This document shows positions 1 through 12,229 of a stretch of DNA of 64,000 bases, one piece after another (positions within the stretch are counted from its first letter, which is position 1; each line of letters begins with the position of its first letter). Where the stretch lies: contig PZJY01000012.1 in NCBI GenBank assembly GCA_031472005.1, forward strand, positions 1,488,001 through 1,552,000, read 5' to 3'. A model generated the notes under the pieces. That model was not told the DNA's origin. It made no database searches and worked only from the letters and a program-made list of their open reading frames with translations. The position numbers and the translations under genes are program-made. The DNA comes from Tetracladium setigerum. Lineage: Eukaryota > Ascomycota > Leotiomycetes > Helotiales.

Positions 1-1922
1 GATTTAGACCCTATATTGTGAGGGAACCAAGTACTGCCGTCATACAAGCATGTAAGAAGACCGCCTACTACTCGAGTGGGATGTTAGCACGGCCAGAAAA
101 TGTGGCTTGGGAAACAACAGTTCAAAAGGTCCGGAGGATCATCACAGATTCGGATCGTTCGACTTGATGACGATCAGTGGTGAAGCAAATCTCTTGAGTC
201 TTGAGGCCTTTTGCGGAGTCCGGACATCCTCAAGAGGTCGTTCACGATCGAAAGCCAAACAGGGTGGCCCTAGCCTGTCGATGGATTGGGCAATTAGCAT
301 TCCCCATTTGCATCGTTTTCCGCTTTTGTTCGTTTATTTGGTTTAGTATTTACCATCGCCGCCACACTCATTGTTCTCGGTTGGAGCAGTGTTCTTGTCA
401 GCAAGGGGGGGTTTCGCGAGAGAGCGAGAGAAAAGATTAACGCGATGGATGTGGCTTCATGTAACACCAAGGGGCGCGCCGCTTCTCTTCAGCCTCGTCG
501 CCTGTTTTTTTCTTTTATGCCTTCGAGATTGAAGTGCTTGGATGTATATTGAAGCGCTTTGATCGCGGTTATTCTCCGATGCGTTCGTGTCATCATGGCC
601 TCAGTCTCTGACGATTCTTCTTGCTTTCAATATGCCCACCCCACGTTCCAGTCAATTTCAATATGCGGAGGAAATGCCTTCGGCCGCATCTCATGCTAGG
701 CGATAACAAGGAGTTCCAGCCATGATAAGCTTAGGGCGTAAGCCGGCCTATCACAACTTTCTGCTCCGGCTCATCTGGGGTGGCTTCGCAATAATCAGAG
801 CCGTGTTAACTTCTGGGCGAAACATCCGGAGTATTCCTAGTTTCCGCGATACTTTTTTCTACCGTCAGTGTCTCAGCGCAAGAAAGTATATAATTGTTTC
901 TTCCAAACGTGGCTATTAAACGGTGTAGCGAAGTAACTGTCGCTCCTCGAGGAGAAGAAGCAGGAAAGAACAAAAGCAGGAAAACTTTTCTCAGCAATCT
1001 CTGTTGAACACTTCCCCGGCGGCTGGAGAACGATTTTAAAAGGTTGAGCCGAGACGGATTCCTGTCGAATCAGCGCCGAACATCCCATGTTCGGAAATCG
1101 ACTGGCTGACAAAATCCGAAAAAAATGCCGCGAATGGAATGTTGGAGAGACAGGCCTCTTGATAGGAAGAATGAAAAAAAAAAACGCCTCCTTGACCCCT
1201 TTAACGGCATGCTGCTTTTTTGGCCACAAGAACTCTCCTCTAAGCGCGTAATCCCTTCGTCCCTTCCCTTCCCTCCCGCTCCGTGCCCGTTGACATGTCT
1301 GTGCGCAATACAATATATCCAGGGTTCTCTCTGTCGATGTCATCTGAGATGCCTGAGCGGTTTAATTCGTTTATGCACGTCTGAATTGTTGTGGTTGTGC
1401 AAGGCTGTTGACGGGATGAACCCTGTGGAGTAAAATGGAGACTAGAAGTGGATGTAAAGATGAGATACTTGAGGACAAAGGTTTCAAACCATGAGACAAA
1501 GTGAACATATGACTGCAAATGATTGGGATGTATTCTTTCTTCATTTCTTTGCTTCCCTTGTTTGGAAACCATACGAGGAGTTTATGGTACTCGTATTGCC
1601 GCTCGGATGCTGATCATACTAATTTGACCAGCAGGATCAATACTCAGAGATTGTATATTCGTACTTCTCAAGGGTGCGAATTGCCACTCGTAGATCTCGC
1701 CCCAAATCTTCCACGAGAGATGCAGGTACAGCGTAGATTCAAAGAATATTTCTTTCCACCACTTGGGTTTGTCCGGTAATATTGCTCTTATGATGTTGTT
1801 GGGCTCCGCCTTGGATATCATTGCTCTATTGCATGGAAGTCCTGGTGGCGAAAGAATATCGAGACTCATGGACTGTTCGTCTATGAACTCCACAGGTCGG
1901 CTGCAGTCGGCCCGGCATAAGT
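1..1922. other. Gene-free stretch downstream of RBG1
   Basis: I see no supportable gene here. All open frames are short, lack a conserved motif and overlap each other on both strands. The right end is the 3' flank of the minus-strand RBG1 gene. A tRNA-like A-box sits near 1350-1360 but has no matching B-box. Confidence 0.5.
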
Positions 1923-3453
1923 CTATCGCTTGACGATGGTAACTGCAATTATGTCAGCGTGTGTACAAGGCTAAAGTTTACTGGTACTCACTGATGTCTT
2001 CATCGGCCAGTTCGTGACTGAGTCCGACCCGCTGCGGTTGATGCTTGACAGACTTTCCATACACAACTGCCACGCGGAAATCTTCCACAATAGTTTTATG
2101 GATTGCATTGCACTGGAACGATCAGCATGGGGTGAGATTTGTTGAGGGGAAGGAAATACTTACAAAATCTTCGACTGTGCATTTGCTGGAACGTAAAACG
2201 ACAGGTTCGTTGTAATCAGGAAGTTTACCCTTTGGTTTAGTGTAAACTCTGACCAAGTTGAGCTTGTCCCACCTACATAATCTTTAGTATGCTGAATTAA
2301 ACCATTTGTCGTGCAATCACATTATCCAGCTGTCTTCATATGGTGAGAAAAACCTACATTTGCTCTAACAACTCATCAATGTTCCACCCATGCTCAGAAG
2401 AGATAGGGCAGGCATTTGGAATCCGGTACAGCAGATCCAGTTCCTCTATCGATATAGCATCGATTTTGTTGAGGGCGTATATGACTGGAATGTAGGATCG
2501 ACTCTTTGCTTCCAACACATCGATAAGATCATCAATGGTGGCATCACACCGGATTGCGATATCAGCAGATGAAATTTTGTATTCTCCCATCACGGCTCTG
2601 ATCTCATCTGCGTCGATATGTGATAGAGGGACGGTATTGGTAATGCTAATTCCACCTACGAAGAACATGTCAGTCCTACCCCGTTTGCCGATGACTTGAA
2701 GGGAGCAAGGTCCACATACCCTTGTCTTTCTTCTTAAACACAATATTTGGTGGTTGTTTGTTCACTCGAATCCCAAATCCCTCTAATTCAGCTTCGATAA
2801 TCTTCTTGTCGGTAAGAGGTTTATTGACATCCAACACAATAAAAATCAAGTGGCAAGTTTTTGCGACAGCAATAACTTGTCGACCTCGACCCTTTCCGTC
2901 CTTGGCTCCCTCAATGATACCAGGCAAATCCAACATTTGAATTTTTGCGCCATTATATTGTACTTGCCCCGGGACGGTAGTCAAGGTAGTGAACTCGTAT
3001 GCTGCTGCTTCGGAATGTTGACCTGTAAGTCTACTCATGAGGGTACTCTTTCCCACCGATGGAAAGCCGATGAATCCCACACTGGCTACACCCGTTCGCG
3101 CAACATCGAAACCTGCTCCACCTCCGCCGCCACCACTTGATGTTGGGGTAAGAAGTTCTCGTTTTAATTTGGCAAGTTTGGCTTTGAGTTGTCCGAGATG
3201 GAAAGATGTTGCTTTGTTCTTTTGGGTTTTGGCCATCTGCGAAAGGTCAGCATTGTCGCTTTTCTGAAAATTTAGGTTCATTTAAAGAAGGAGAATATAT
3301 TGATCCTTGGGGAGCGATATCTAATCGGAGGAGGTGTCAGTCGTAATGCGATTGCAACTTACTTCGGCCTCAATGTCCTTGATCTGTGATGCGTGTTAGC
3401 ATTGGTGTCTGCACCTGGGAATGTTTCCTTGCCTTCTCTACGGTAGTCGACAT
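1923..3453 (-). CDS. RBG1: DRG-family GTPase Rbg1 (DRG1 orthologue)
   Basis: Developmentally regulated GTP-binding protein of the OBG/DRG class, which acts with Tma46/DFRP1 on translating ribosomes. Seven exons by frame continuity: 3453-3433, 3383-3363, 3236-2720, 2655-2358, 2272-2164, 2112-1992 and 1942-1923, giving 368 residues, the usual Rbg1 length. The N-terminal basic helix (MAKTQKNKATSFHLGQLK) is followed by a glycine stretch, G1 GFPSVGKST near residue 71, G3 DLPGI, G4 NKID and a C-terminal TGS domain with YTKPKGKLPDY. The protein ends in IVKR. The ATG at 3453 gives the canonical MSTTVEK start. Intron 1 (3432-3384) must start with GC (AAG|GCAAGG), a GC-AG intron. The next gene, DFG10, is divergent; the two ATGs are about 220 bp apart. 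Confidence 0.95.
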
Positions 3454-3673
3454 GATTGCGAATGTATATGGGGTGTCGAAGGAAGGTGTTGATGGGTAAT
3501 TCGAGTTCTCTCGGAAATGTCGAAAAGTTGAAGATGGTGGTTTCAATGTGGGGAGGAAAAGTAACCCTGTTCGTTCTGTCCCGCCAATGCCAAGTATCTC
3601 AACACGTGAACGCCCAACACCAAATTCCCGGGCCATTCATTTGAAAAGGTACAAGTCTCTCGCTCAATCAATA

Positions 3674-4623
3674 ATGGATCCATCACTTCTCTGCAAGTTG
3701 TTCTTCAGTCTCGGAGCGACCGTAGCGGTGGGAGGGACATTGATTCCGTCTTTCAGGCGGAACATAATGAATTACGGTCCTCGAAAGCCAAGCTCACAAG
3801 GAGCAGAAGACACAAGTCAGGACAGCATCTGGAGAAGACTATTCAACCTGGTTGCTTCGATACAAGTCCCTCATACATGGTTTACTCACTACTACGTGAT
3901 TTCAACTGCATCTTCGATATTTTGGGGCTTCCAAATTCTTCAGCATGGCAAAGCATTGCAATTGCTTGCCTCATTCTCACGGTTCTCTACTCCATCGATG
4001 ACCATCAATCAAGTATTGCTGGCCTGGGCGCTCATGGCTATCCAAGGAGGACGAAGGTTATATGAATCAGTCACTTTAGCAAAGCCTTCCAAGTCCAAAA
4101 TGTGGATAGGTCTCTGGCTTATTGGAATGCTGTATTATGTCTTTATTGGCATTGGCATTTGGGTAGAAGGTCTCCGTGAGTACAGTACAATTTCCTCAGA
4201 TCCTTGTTTCCGCGTCTAACTGGAGTAGCTGCTTTGAGCCCGAATGGTCCATTCGCAATAATTCAACTCTCAAGGCCATCAGTGAAAACGTCCACTGCAG
4301 TGACGATGTTTGGTCTTGCGTCTCTGGCCCAGAACGTTTGCCATGTGCACCTTACGAGTCTGAAGAAGTACAGTCTGCCGGAACATCCCTTCTTCCGCTC
4401 GATCATCTGCCCTCATTACACTTTCGAGTGTGTGATATATCTAGCAATCGCCATACAATCTGCGCCTGAAGGGCAACTTGTCAATGGAACGGTATTGGCT
4501 GGGCTATTGTTTGTGGGATCTAATCTTGCTGTGACGGCAGATTCAACACGGAAATGGTACGCAGAGAAGTTCGGAGAGGAGGCAATTGCGAATCGTTGGA
4601 GAATGATTCCGTATATCTTTTAG
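3674..4623 (+). CDS. DFG10: Polyprenol reductase Dfg10 (SRD5A3 family)
   Basis: Steroid 5-alpha-reductase-type membrane enzyme that reduces polyprenol to dolichol in the ER, needed for N-glycosylation. Two exons, 3674-4175 and 4229-4623 (intron GTGAGT..GTAG, 53 nt), give 298 residues. Several hydrophobic segments are visible. The C-terminal family block is intact: HPFFRSIICPHYTFECVIYL, then a segment with FVGSNLAVTADSTRKWY, and the closing RWRMIPYIF. The last motif places the stop correctly. The ATG at 3674 was chosen because a hydrophobic segment starts immediately after MDPSLLCK; the frame is open upstream but has no better start. It converges on the next gene with only 3 bp between the two stop codons. 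Confidence 0.9.
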
Positions 4624-4626
4624 GAA

Positions 4627-5448
4627 TCAACGCTTCCCAAACATGCCGAACTTCCCCAAAGATGACACTTTGATCACGTCCCGGAATGTCAGGCTAATTC
4701 TCGTGTTCCGTGGCATTATCCCTTCCTTGATGCTTTCGGTCGAACGAAGATATTCCCAATTGGCGATACTTTCCGGGTTCAAATTGGTCTCCTGCGTTAC
4801 ATCCGCAATGCCGTGTAAGTACTCCGTGTAGAGGTCGTTAGTTGTGACGAGCAGACTCCGAGGCTCCTGCAGTATCTTCCACCGTGGTACGCTTTCTGTG
4901 GTCCCATCCTCCTTCGTGCCATAAATATCGAGGCATAGAGAGGCCCCCAAGCTGACCGTGCAAACTATGGGATGGTAGGCTGACCCGTCTTTGTGTGCCA
5001 TAATTCCCTGGCCAGACAAGTACTCATTTATCAACACATGATTAGGGGCATGATGAGGGCTTTCTGTGAATAAGTGATCTTGTTTCTGTGCAGTCACTGG
5101 AAGGCTATGGAGTCGTGGAATTATGGGCTCTGCAAGCCAGTTTGGTAGTGGGCTGGCGAGGAGGGTGTTCTTCGTGAGATCGGATGGCCACGTTTGCAGT
5201 CGCCGATGAGAGAGCTGTTTCCATCTTGGTTTTGGTGCGCTGGCTATCTGGAAATTGTTAGGATGGGTAGAAAATGTGCCAGAATCGCCAGCTCTTCTCA
5301 CCTTATTCAGCAAGTACTCCTCCTCCTCTGGCGTGATGAATTCCGATATGTAGAAGGCACTATTTGGGAGCGCATTGAGTTTGACATCCTCCAGAGATGC
5401 TGGCAGTGTAGTTAGCATTGGAGACTGGTCTTCCTGCAGATCTTCCAT
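4627..5448 (-). CDS. AlkB-like 2-oxoglutarate/Fe(II) dioxygenase (ALKBH6-like)
   Basis: Non-haem iron dioxygenase of the AlkB family, closest in layout to ALKBH6; its substrate is not established. Exons 5448-5302 and 5247-4627 give 255 residues. The 54-nt intron (GTGAGA..CAG) is in frame and without a stop, but removing it joins LLNK directly to IASAPKPRWKQLSHRRLQTW, the family arrangement. Iron ligands are HKD in MAHKDGSAYHP and the later His in YLHGI; the 2OG-binding arginines lie in RNTRISLTFRDV. The start is the first real ATG (MEDLQEDQ); the frame is open further upstream but only with a TTG. It faces the Hos4-like gene across a 0.9-kb divergent region. Confidence 0.88.
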   Translation of the reverse strand: MEDLQEDQSPMLTTLPASLEDVKLNALPNSAFYISEFITPEEEEYLLNKVRRAGDSGTFSTHPNNFQIASAPKPRWKQLSHRRLQTWPSDLTKNTLLASPLPNWLAEPIIPRLHSLPVTAQKQDHLFTESPHHAPNHVLINEYLSGQGIMAHKDGSAYHPIVCTVSLGASLCLDIYGTKEDGTTESVPRWKILQEPRSLLVTTNDLYTEYLHGIADVTQETNLNPESIANWEYLRSTESIKEGIMPRNTRISLTFRDVIKVSSLGKFGMFGKR

Positions 5449-5670
5449 GATCCTGCCTTTTGCCAACGAGCTCGAATTGGACTTTGGAATGCGCCAGGTT
5501 GGTTCCGTAAACGCGGTGCGCCAACAAAGCTGTTTGGTGGTCCTTTCAGATCTTTTAAAAGCAACCGGTGTTCACTTTTCCTCGAAACCCCAAGTGCCAG
5601 GATTCTATTCAGCAGATACAACCTACACAGGATCAAAGGCCGACTTCGTACTTGTTTTTTGTGTGTATTG

Positions 5671-5722
5671 GATCTAGATCTGGATCTGGACCTGGACCTG
5701 AATCTGAATCTGGATCTGGAGG
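5671..5722. repeat. Degenerate hexamer tandem repeat (GGATCT/GGACCT/GAATCT)
   Basis: About eight imperfect copies of a 6-bp unit in the ALKBH6-like/Hos4-like intergenic region. Read on the minus strand it encodes an acidic Pro-Asp-Ser string, but that open frame has no other coding feature, so I treat it as a simple repeat. Confidence 0.7.
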
Positions 5723-6028
5723 ACTACCTCGCAGCTCCTTCCTGGCGGCTGAAGAGAGGTTAACCAAAAAATGCGGAGCCGAAGCGAGTTGTAAACAATG
5801 AGGGACGTCCTCCGGACTTATCGATTCCGGACAAGATTCGAAGGTCGTGGAAATGTCTCTCGGACTTGCCAATTTCTGAGAAGTTAAATAAGATGTTGCT
5901 ATTCTTGAGGAGGAGAAAGCTTGTCGATTTGCCTTTTCCTCCTTGTCCCCGAGCGTGCTGCAGATGGGGCTGGTCACCGTAATCTAAGGAGGCGGTCGTG
6001 CCAAAGAAGGACTAACTCCTCTTCCTCG

Positions 6029-6127
6029 ATGGACAACCTCAATCAAGACTTGCAATTTAGAGATTCACGAACACGACCACCATCTAACGACGACGAACGA
6101 ACTGCTGGACATATCACCATCATCTAA
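6029..6127 (+). other. Possible uORF in the Hos4-like 5' leader
   Basis: ATG at 6029 opens a 32-residue frame (MDNLNQDLQFRDSRTRP...) ending with TAA at 6125-6127. It contains no GT dinucleotide, so it cannot be spliced from within to the main gene. It lies about 200 bp before the chosen main start. Whether it is in the transcript is unknown. Confidence 0.3.
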
Positions 6128-6326
6128 ACGAACACATAGTGCCGAGTGATCCTGCAAACCCTCGAACCTGGCCCAACGCGTTTCTCCCCTTTGCGCCTCA
6201 CGAAATTCAGCATTGGACTTGGACTCCCCTCCTGGTCCTACTTGCCCCCCAGACACTTTCAAAGTGTCTCTCCCTAAGCTGGCCCATGATGATGTGCAAG
6301 ATAAAGCGTCGCTCAGGCTAGATGAT

Positions 6327-9300
6327 ATGGATATGCAGCACAACGAGCCCAGTGTTGCTGCAAGATCCAGCGCCTCGCCTGGGAGAGCAGCGAGGAAGGC
6401 GGTTGCGGTGAAAAATGCGTCGACGGTATCACCAAATGGCATCCGATCATCCCCCCTCAGATAGATTCAACTGTCGATGCGATGGACGTAGATCCGCCAA
6501 ATAGTTCTCCGGACCACGGTGCTGGAAAGAGTGACTCCGAGGCTGAAACCATCGTTCTGCCTGGAAAGGACGGCCACTCGCCCTCGAAGATCCGGAAATC
6601 CATCAAACACGAAGACAAGAGCGACGACGACGAGACACATACACATCCGATCAAGTCCTCCTTGGCCAGGAATTCCGACGTGGATAAGGGTTTGTTGCGC
6701 AATGGTGGAAGAAACGCGGGCGAGGCATCAACCTCGACCTCGAACGCGACTCCCACCTTGGGAAAACGAAAACGGCCAAAACTTAGTGGAGTTGACGACG
6801 GTGCCCATCATCTCGGAAACTCGAGTGGACTAAGTTCTGTCCCAACATCCCCAGTAGCTACTACACGATCATCTCTTTCTAAACCCGCAGCATCAGATTC
6901 AGATATCTCCAAGTCGCCATCACCAGCCCCCGCACGCCCTTCCATACGAGACAAAGCGAAGTCCGTCGATCGAGCACTCCCCCGCAAGAATCGATACGAC
7001 CCGGATTCCGGAGAGGAGGATGACATTGAAGAGAGGAGGTCGGTGAGGCAAAGAATTCCTGGTTCAAAACCTCTCGATCACAAATCACGAAAGGAAACAC
7101 GATCGACCTCCCCTCAGCCGCGAGCTCATCGACGAAGCATCTCGACTCAACTCCCCGCCAAGTCCTCCTCGTATGGCCTCAGTCACAAGAAGAAGCGCAT
7201 TCCTCCGCCGTTACAATCTACAGAATACCAATCCGACGACTCGTCCGCGAGTGGAAGTTCATATCCTCGAAGCTCTCGTTTGAGAAGTCTTGCGGCTCCC
7301 CATACGGGGGATTCGACCATGTCGCCCATCAAAACAGGATCGCACAAAAAACATGTCAATTCATCCGGGCAAACCTTGTTACAACGAGCCTGTGCAAGCA
7401 ACAAGTCAGACCAGTTAGCACAGGTCATGCAAAGATACGAAGAGCGGCCCCAGGATCTGAACGAATCAGATCATGCTGGCAATACACCTCTTCATTCCGC
7501 AAGCATTCACGGACACGTCAAGGTAGTCAAGTTTCTCTTAGGTACTGGAAATTGCATTGTCGATCCGCTCAACATTCAAAAAGACACACCACTACACGAC
7601 TCCCTGGAAAACAAGCATGTTGATGTTGTCAGATTGCTCCTAGAAGCTGGAGCTGACCCACGCAAACCCAAAGGCGACGGCAAGGATCCGCTTGATATTA
7701 TCACTGAGAAATTGGATGAGGATGACCCCGAAGAGGCCGCAGATTGGGTCCAGATGAAAGCCCTGATCACAAATGCTATCAAAAAACACCCTAATGTGCG
7801 GCAGGATTCGGAAGACGAACGTCCAGAACGTGGAGAGCGTGGCCTATCTCATGTTACAGAAAGTCCTCGCCACACTCCCCCAGTTCACGGCCATGAATTC
7901 CCCAGCATGCAAAGCGGTACTCGCCGGGCAGGTGTTGGTACTTCACGACAAGTCAAGACAAAGGACGGAAATCTCTATCAACCGATGAACTTGACCGAGT
8001 TGCGGAAAGCCGCCAGAGACGGAGATAATGATACCACTGCTCGCATTCTTGAAGTATTGCCAAAAACAAACGATCCCAAGACGCTGTGGCTTTCTGCTCG
8101 AGGAGGACATTCGGACACGATGGAATTCCAACTCGCTATGGGAAAATTTGACCCAGATCCAGGACCCTTAGAGGATGGAGCCGAGCCTGGCAAAGACACC
8201 CCGTTCCTTGTAGCAATCGGCCGAGGCAGCCATCTCAGTGTTCTGAAGCTTCTACTTGCCCATGGAGTGGATCCTACACGCTTGATTGATGGAGAGACAT
8301 ACCATGAAATTGCACGAAGGCGCAAGGGGCCGAATTGGCAGGAAGAAACAGCCATTCTCAAGGAAGCATACGACAAGTACAAGAAGTCTTCCAAGTCTTC
8401 ACCCGCAAAACCTCGCTCACCGGGTCTTCGACGAGACATGCGTGATGCCAACCGTGACAAGAGACCCTCGCAAAAAGACGAACAGCAATCTGTTGCATCT
8501 CGCTCGCATAAAAGAAGCAGTTCCGACCCCAAAAGTAAAGAAACGACGGGCAAAACGTTACATCGCCGAAATAGCTCTTCTTTGGATCATTCAAAGGAGC
8601 AGCCACATATCAAGAGAGGCCCTGGTCGTCCACGAAAAGAGGAATCCACGGTCAATATTGCTGTTTCCGACCGTGAAAGTAGTCCCTTGGCTCCTCCGAA
8701 ACCAAAAGCAGTATCGAAAAAGTCCGAATCTGAGGTGACCCAGGCCTCGGATAATGACGCAGCAACTAAACCTCGACGCAAATTGATCTCAGGAAAAGAG
8801 TACCGAGGCGAGCGTGATTTGGAGAAGCATCGCCGTGGGAGTGTTGCGTCTAATGCGTCCAGTGTGTCGATTAAGGATAAGCGCGAGCGAGTAGCGGGCG
8901 ATTCTAAAACGGACAAGCTGGACAGTAGAGCAAGTCCTAATATTTCTCGGAACCCTTCCAAACCTAACGACCCTGATCACCCTCCTGATAAACACCTGAT
9001 GGACAAAGATCGAGCCAGATCTCTAAAACGTGACGATTCCAAGGATAGGCTATCGGCAATTCGTGGTGAAAGTCCCGTAAAGAGACCTCGAAAAAATAGT
9101 GAAACTCCGCCTCGATCCAGTGGGCAGGAGAATTCTTCTAATTACAGTACAAGTGGAGGTCCGCCCAAGAGGAGAAAACTTGAGGGAGATTCGAGACACA
9201 ATGCTGAAAGTACACCAAGCTCATCTCCCGAACATAACACCAAAGTCAAATCGAATTTGTCTCGTGAGAGCAGCGTAAGGTCCAACGCTGAGAGTCATAA

Positions 9301-11073
9301 GCAGTCTCGACAAGGAAAGACAACTGGTGAAACTTTGAAAGAGACCAAAAAGTCCAATAATCTAGGCGAATCGACACAAAAACCTTCACCCAAGATTTCG
9401 TCTCATGGTTCTTCGCATGATTCGGCGACAAGGCCCCCAAAGTCCAACCTTTCCAATTCCGCAGGCAAAGAAGACAACAACGTATCCTCAAAGTCTCACC
9501 TCTCTACGTCCACAACCAAAGACGACAAGAACGCTCCTTCAAAGCCACAGCCCTCTATCTCCACAGGCAAAGAAGACAACAATACTTCATCAAAAGTGAG
9601 TAAAGAGTCGAACAAGGAAGAAGAAGCAAAAGAGGCCCGCCAACGTCGTGAAAAAGAAGCACAAGAGCAAGCAAGGAAACGGGAGGAGGAGGAAAAGGAA
9701 GAGGCAGCTCGTATCGAAGAAGCTCGAGTATCTCGTTTGGCCCGAGAGCAAGCTGCCAAAGAAGAGGAAGCCAAGCGAGAGCGAGAAGAATCCGAGCGAA
9801 AAGAACGCCAGCGACAAGATGATGCCGAGGCGCGTAATCGCCACATCGAGGAACAACGTGCGCTCTATTTGGAACAGGAACGAATCAAACGAGAAGACCA
9901 AGAACGCAGGCGTGCCATCGCTCTAGAACAGCAAAGAGCTGAAAAAGCTAGGCTAGAAAAGCAGAAGAGAGAAGAGCAATTGGCAAGACTTCCTTATTTG
10001 CTCCGATGGTTTGACCTCATCGCTGAACCTAAGACATCTGAGGTTGCATCTCTTTTCAAGAGCATCACTGCTTACCGATTGGATACGATCAATCCTGCAC
10101 TGACAGGACAGCCTAACGGGCGTGAGCAATGGATGTTAAATACACAGGTGGCAACACTTTTGGGAGAGCGTGATCTTCAATTGTCGCGATGTAAGTATTT
10201 CAACATTTCTCCCAGCACTTCATTAACTAACCCGAATAGACACTGCTTGGGAGCGCATTCCTTTGACGGTACCGATGAAGAGAGGGGTTTGGTTAACTCA
10301 GGCCGATTGGTTCACACTGCGTAACTTCTCTCTGCCGTTGTCCCTCCGAAATTACTTCCCAAAGAACGATCAGTCAGCACATGGAATTGTGGAGCAAAAC
10401 AGACTGCTGTTCCTAGATCTGGAACTATTTTTCGTGAAGGTAAGGACCTTTTGGGTTGTACTTCGGAATATGTTCTGACATTTTGCAGGTCTCCGAGTTT
10501 ATGTTTGTAGTGCCAAGCTTTCCGCATTTACGGGGAGTGGAGATGCAGGTCAAATACTCCGAATTGACCCATCCATTGTCAACACCTGGTCCAATACCTT
10601 CTGCAAAGTGGAAATCTGATCCAGATGTTGATCCTACTGAGAAATTTGCTCCAAGGCCGAAGTACTATCTGAATGGGGAGATTAATCGCATCGGTCAAAT
10701 CGCTACCACAAGGCTCTTAGATGTGCCCCCACCTGGAGACGACCGAGTTCCACGTTGTGGGCTTCTACGAATATATCCAGGTGACCCGGATTATGAAAAG
10801 ACCTGTAGACAACAGGGCCTGTCGCAGTTCCTTCCAAGCACCGAAACATCGCCAACGTCGACTTCCAATCCACAGATTGGTGAACCTGAACAGCGCCCTC
10901 AACAGGTAAATGGAATCACACCTCCAGGTTCCGATATCTCGAAATCGATCAACGGGGGCAGTCCAAACGGCGGTTCGACCCAAGAACCTCAAGGCGGCCA
11001 GCAGCTTCCTAATGGAGTCGGTGATCATAACAGCAGTCCCATCTTAGCCACCAATCCTTCAACTCTCGCGTAA
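6327..11073 (+). CDS. Ankyrin-repeat protein, Set3-complex Hos4-like
   Basis: Four exons, 6327-6407, 6461-10190, 10240-10439 and 10489-11073, give 1,531 residues. A long Ser/Arg/Lys-rich disordered N-terminus with KR-rich patches precedes ankyrin repeats (TPLHSASIHGHVKVVKFLL and TPLHDSLENKHVDVVRLLL, near 7475-7660), with more degenerate repeats near 7990-8290. Then come a long basic disordered region, a Lys/Glu/Arg coiled coil (9610-9980) and a conserved C-terminal globular domain starting LPYLLRWFDLI. This layout matches fungal homologues of Hos4, the ankyrin subunit of the Set3 histone deacetylase complex; the assignment rests on layout, so moderate certainty. The first intron (6408-6460) is the least certain. 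If it is wrong, translation could start at the ATG at 6482. Confidence 0.75.
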
Positions 11074-12229
11074 TATACCCTTATCCTTACCTCCTCGCGA
11101 TTACCGCGCTGGAACATCGACGGTCGATATTCCATTATGATAAACTACATTGCTTTCAAAGCTCGGCGCATTACGAAGTTTACGCTTGCTCAGTTATTTT
11201 AACGACTCGTTCCCCGGTGGATGGATGCCGTCCCTATTTATATTGATCCTTGATTGTGTGGCGCAAAAACGCTTGTTCATTGATGTTTGTTCGGGTTGTG
11301 GGGCAAGGGCAGGCAGGCGAAACTTGGAGTTTTATTCACAACCATCGGTCACCGACCACTTGCTTGTTTTTGTTATGTGCTTGGCTCGCGGGGAGATGCT
11401 TGCTAGCTGTCTGTAGATATTGCTTCTTGTATTGGAACATTTTGGGTTTCTTTTGTCAGCGTGGGTGGGATTGGAGAGTGGGGAATGGAAGGGAATAGGA
11501 ACGAGAAATGGAGGCTTACAAGAGCAAAATTAAAGAGTGTATGATACACGTAGCAATTACACACCACAACTGAGTGTCTTTTTTGGATGAGATGTTGGCG
11601 TTCTTTGATGCCATGTGAATGACCTGACTAAGGTGGATATTGTAAATTACCAAGGACGATGGTGACTTTCTACTCCACTTGCCCTTCGAACAGGAAAACA
11701 GTAGATTGAGGTCATTCAAGGTCGTTAAAGTGTCTCGCTTATTTTTAGTGAGTGCCAAGTAACAACAACAACCTTCATGTGAGGTACTGCTGAAGTCGTA
11801 CTGTAATTAGTTGCTCATCATGACTATTTTAGCTGCTCAACGCTTGTGCTATAGTGCTGTTGTACCTCATTTGAGAATTAAATCTCGGAAATATCAGACA
11901 ACTGAAAAGACCCCCCCCCTCGAGGAAACAATCGCAATACGCATTTTGGTATTTGGTACTGCATTCGACAAACCACGTACTAATAAGGCGGTGAATTGGT
12001 ATTTGAGCCTGACCTTCTGTCAAGATCTAGAGCTTCATACGGGTGGAGAGGCTGGTTGTCAAGGCGTGCAAAAGATGTGGAAGGGACGATGGGGCTGCTT
12101 CCCTTCTCAACTGGCAAGATTACAACTTGCCTCGGACTCAGCATTCAGTTGTTCTCACATATCTTCAAATAACAGATAATAATCACACCAACCCAAACAT
12201 CTTTAAGCAGCAACCAACTACTTTATAAC
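11074..12229. other. Intergenic, Hos4-like to 2EXR gene
   Basis: 3' flank of the Hos4-like gene and 5' flank of the 2EXR gene. No convincing ORF or RNA gene. A run of nine C lies at 11911-11919. Confidence 0.5.

Larger units (their letters stand above)
5449..6326. promoter_or_regulatory. Divergent intergenic region, ALKBH6-like / Hos4-like
   Basis: Shared upstream region of two divergent genes. It contains a degenerate hexamer repeat (see the separate entry) and, nearer the Hos4-like start, a 33-codon uORF beginning with ATG at 6029. No core promoter motif can be assigned with confidence. Confidence 0.4.

Noticed and set aside
1345..1440. tRNA-Ser/Leu-like sequence with an A-box (TGCCTGAGCGG)
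   Set aside because: No B-box, no closing acceptor stem and no anticodon arm could be found.
5633..5977. Minus-strand frame with a Pro-Asp-Ser repeat
   Set aside because: Product of the hexamer DNA repeat; no conserved sequence outside it.
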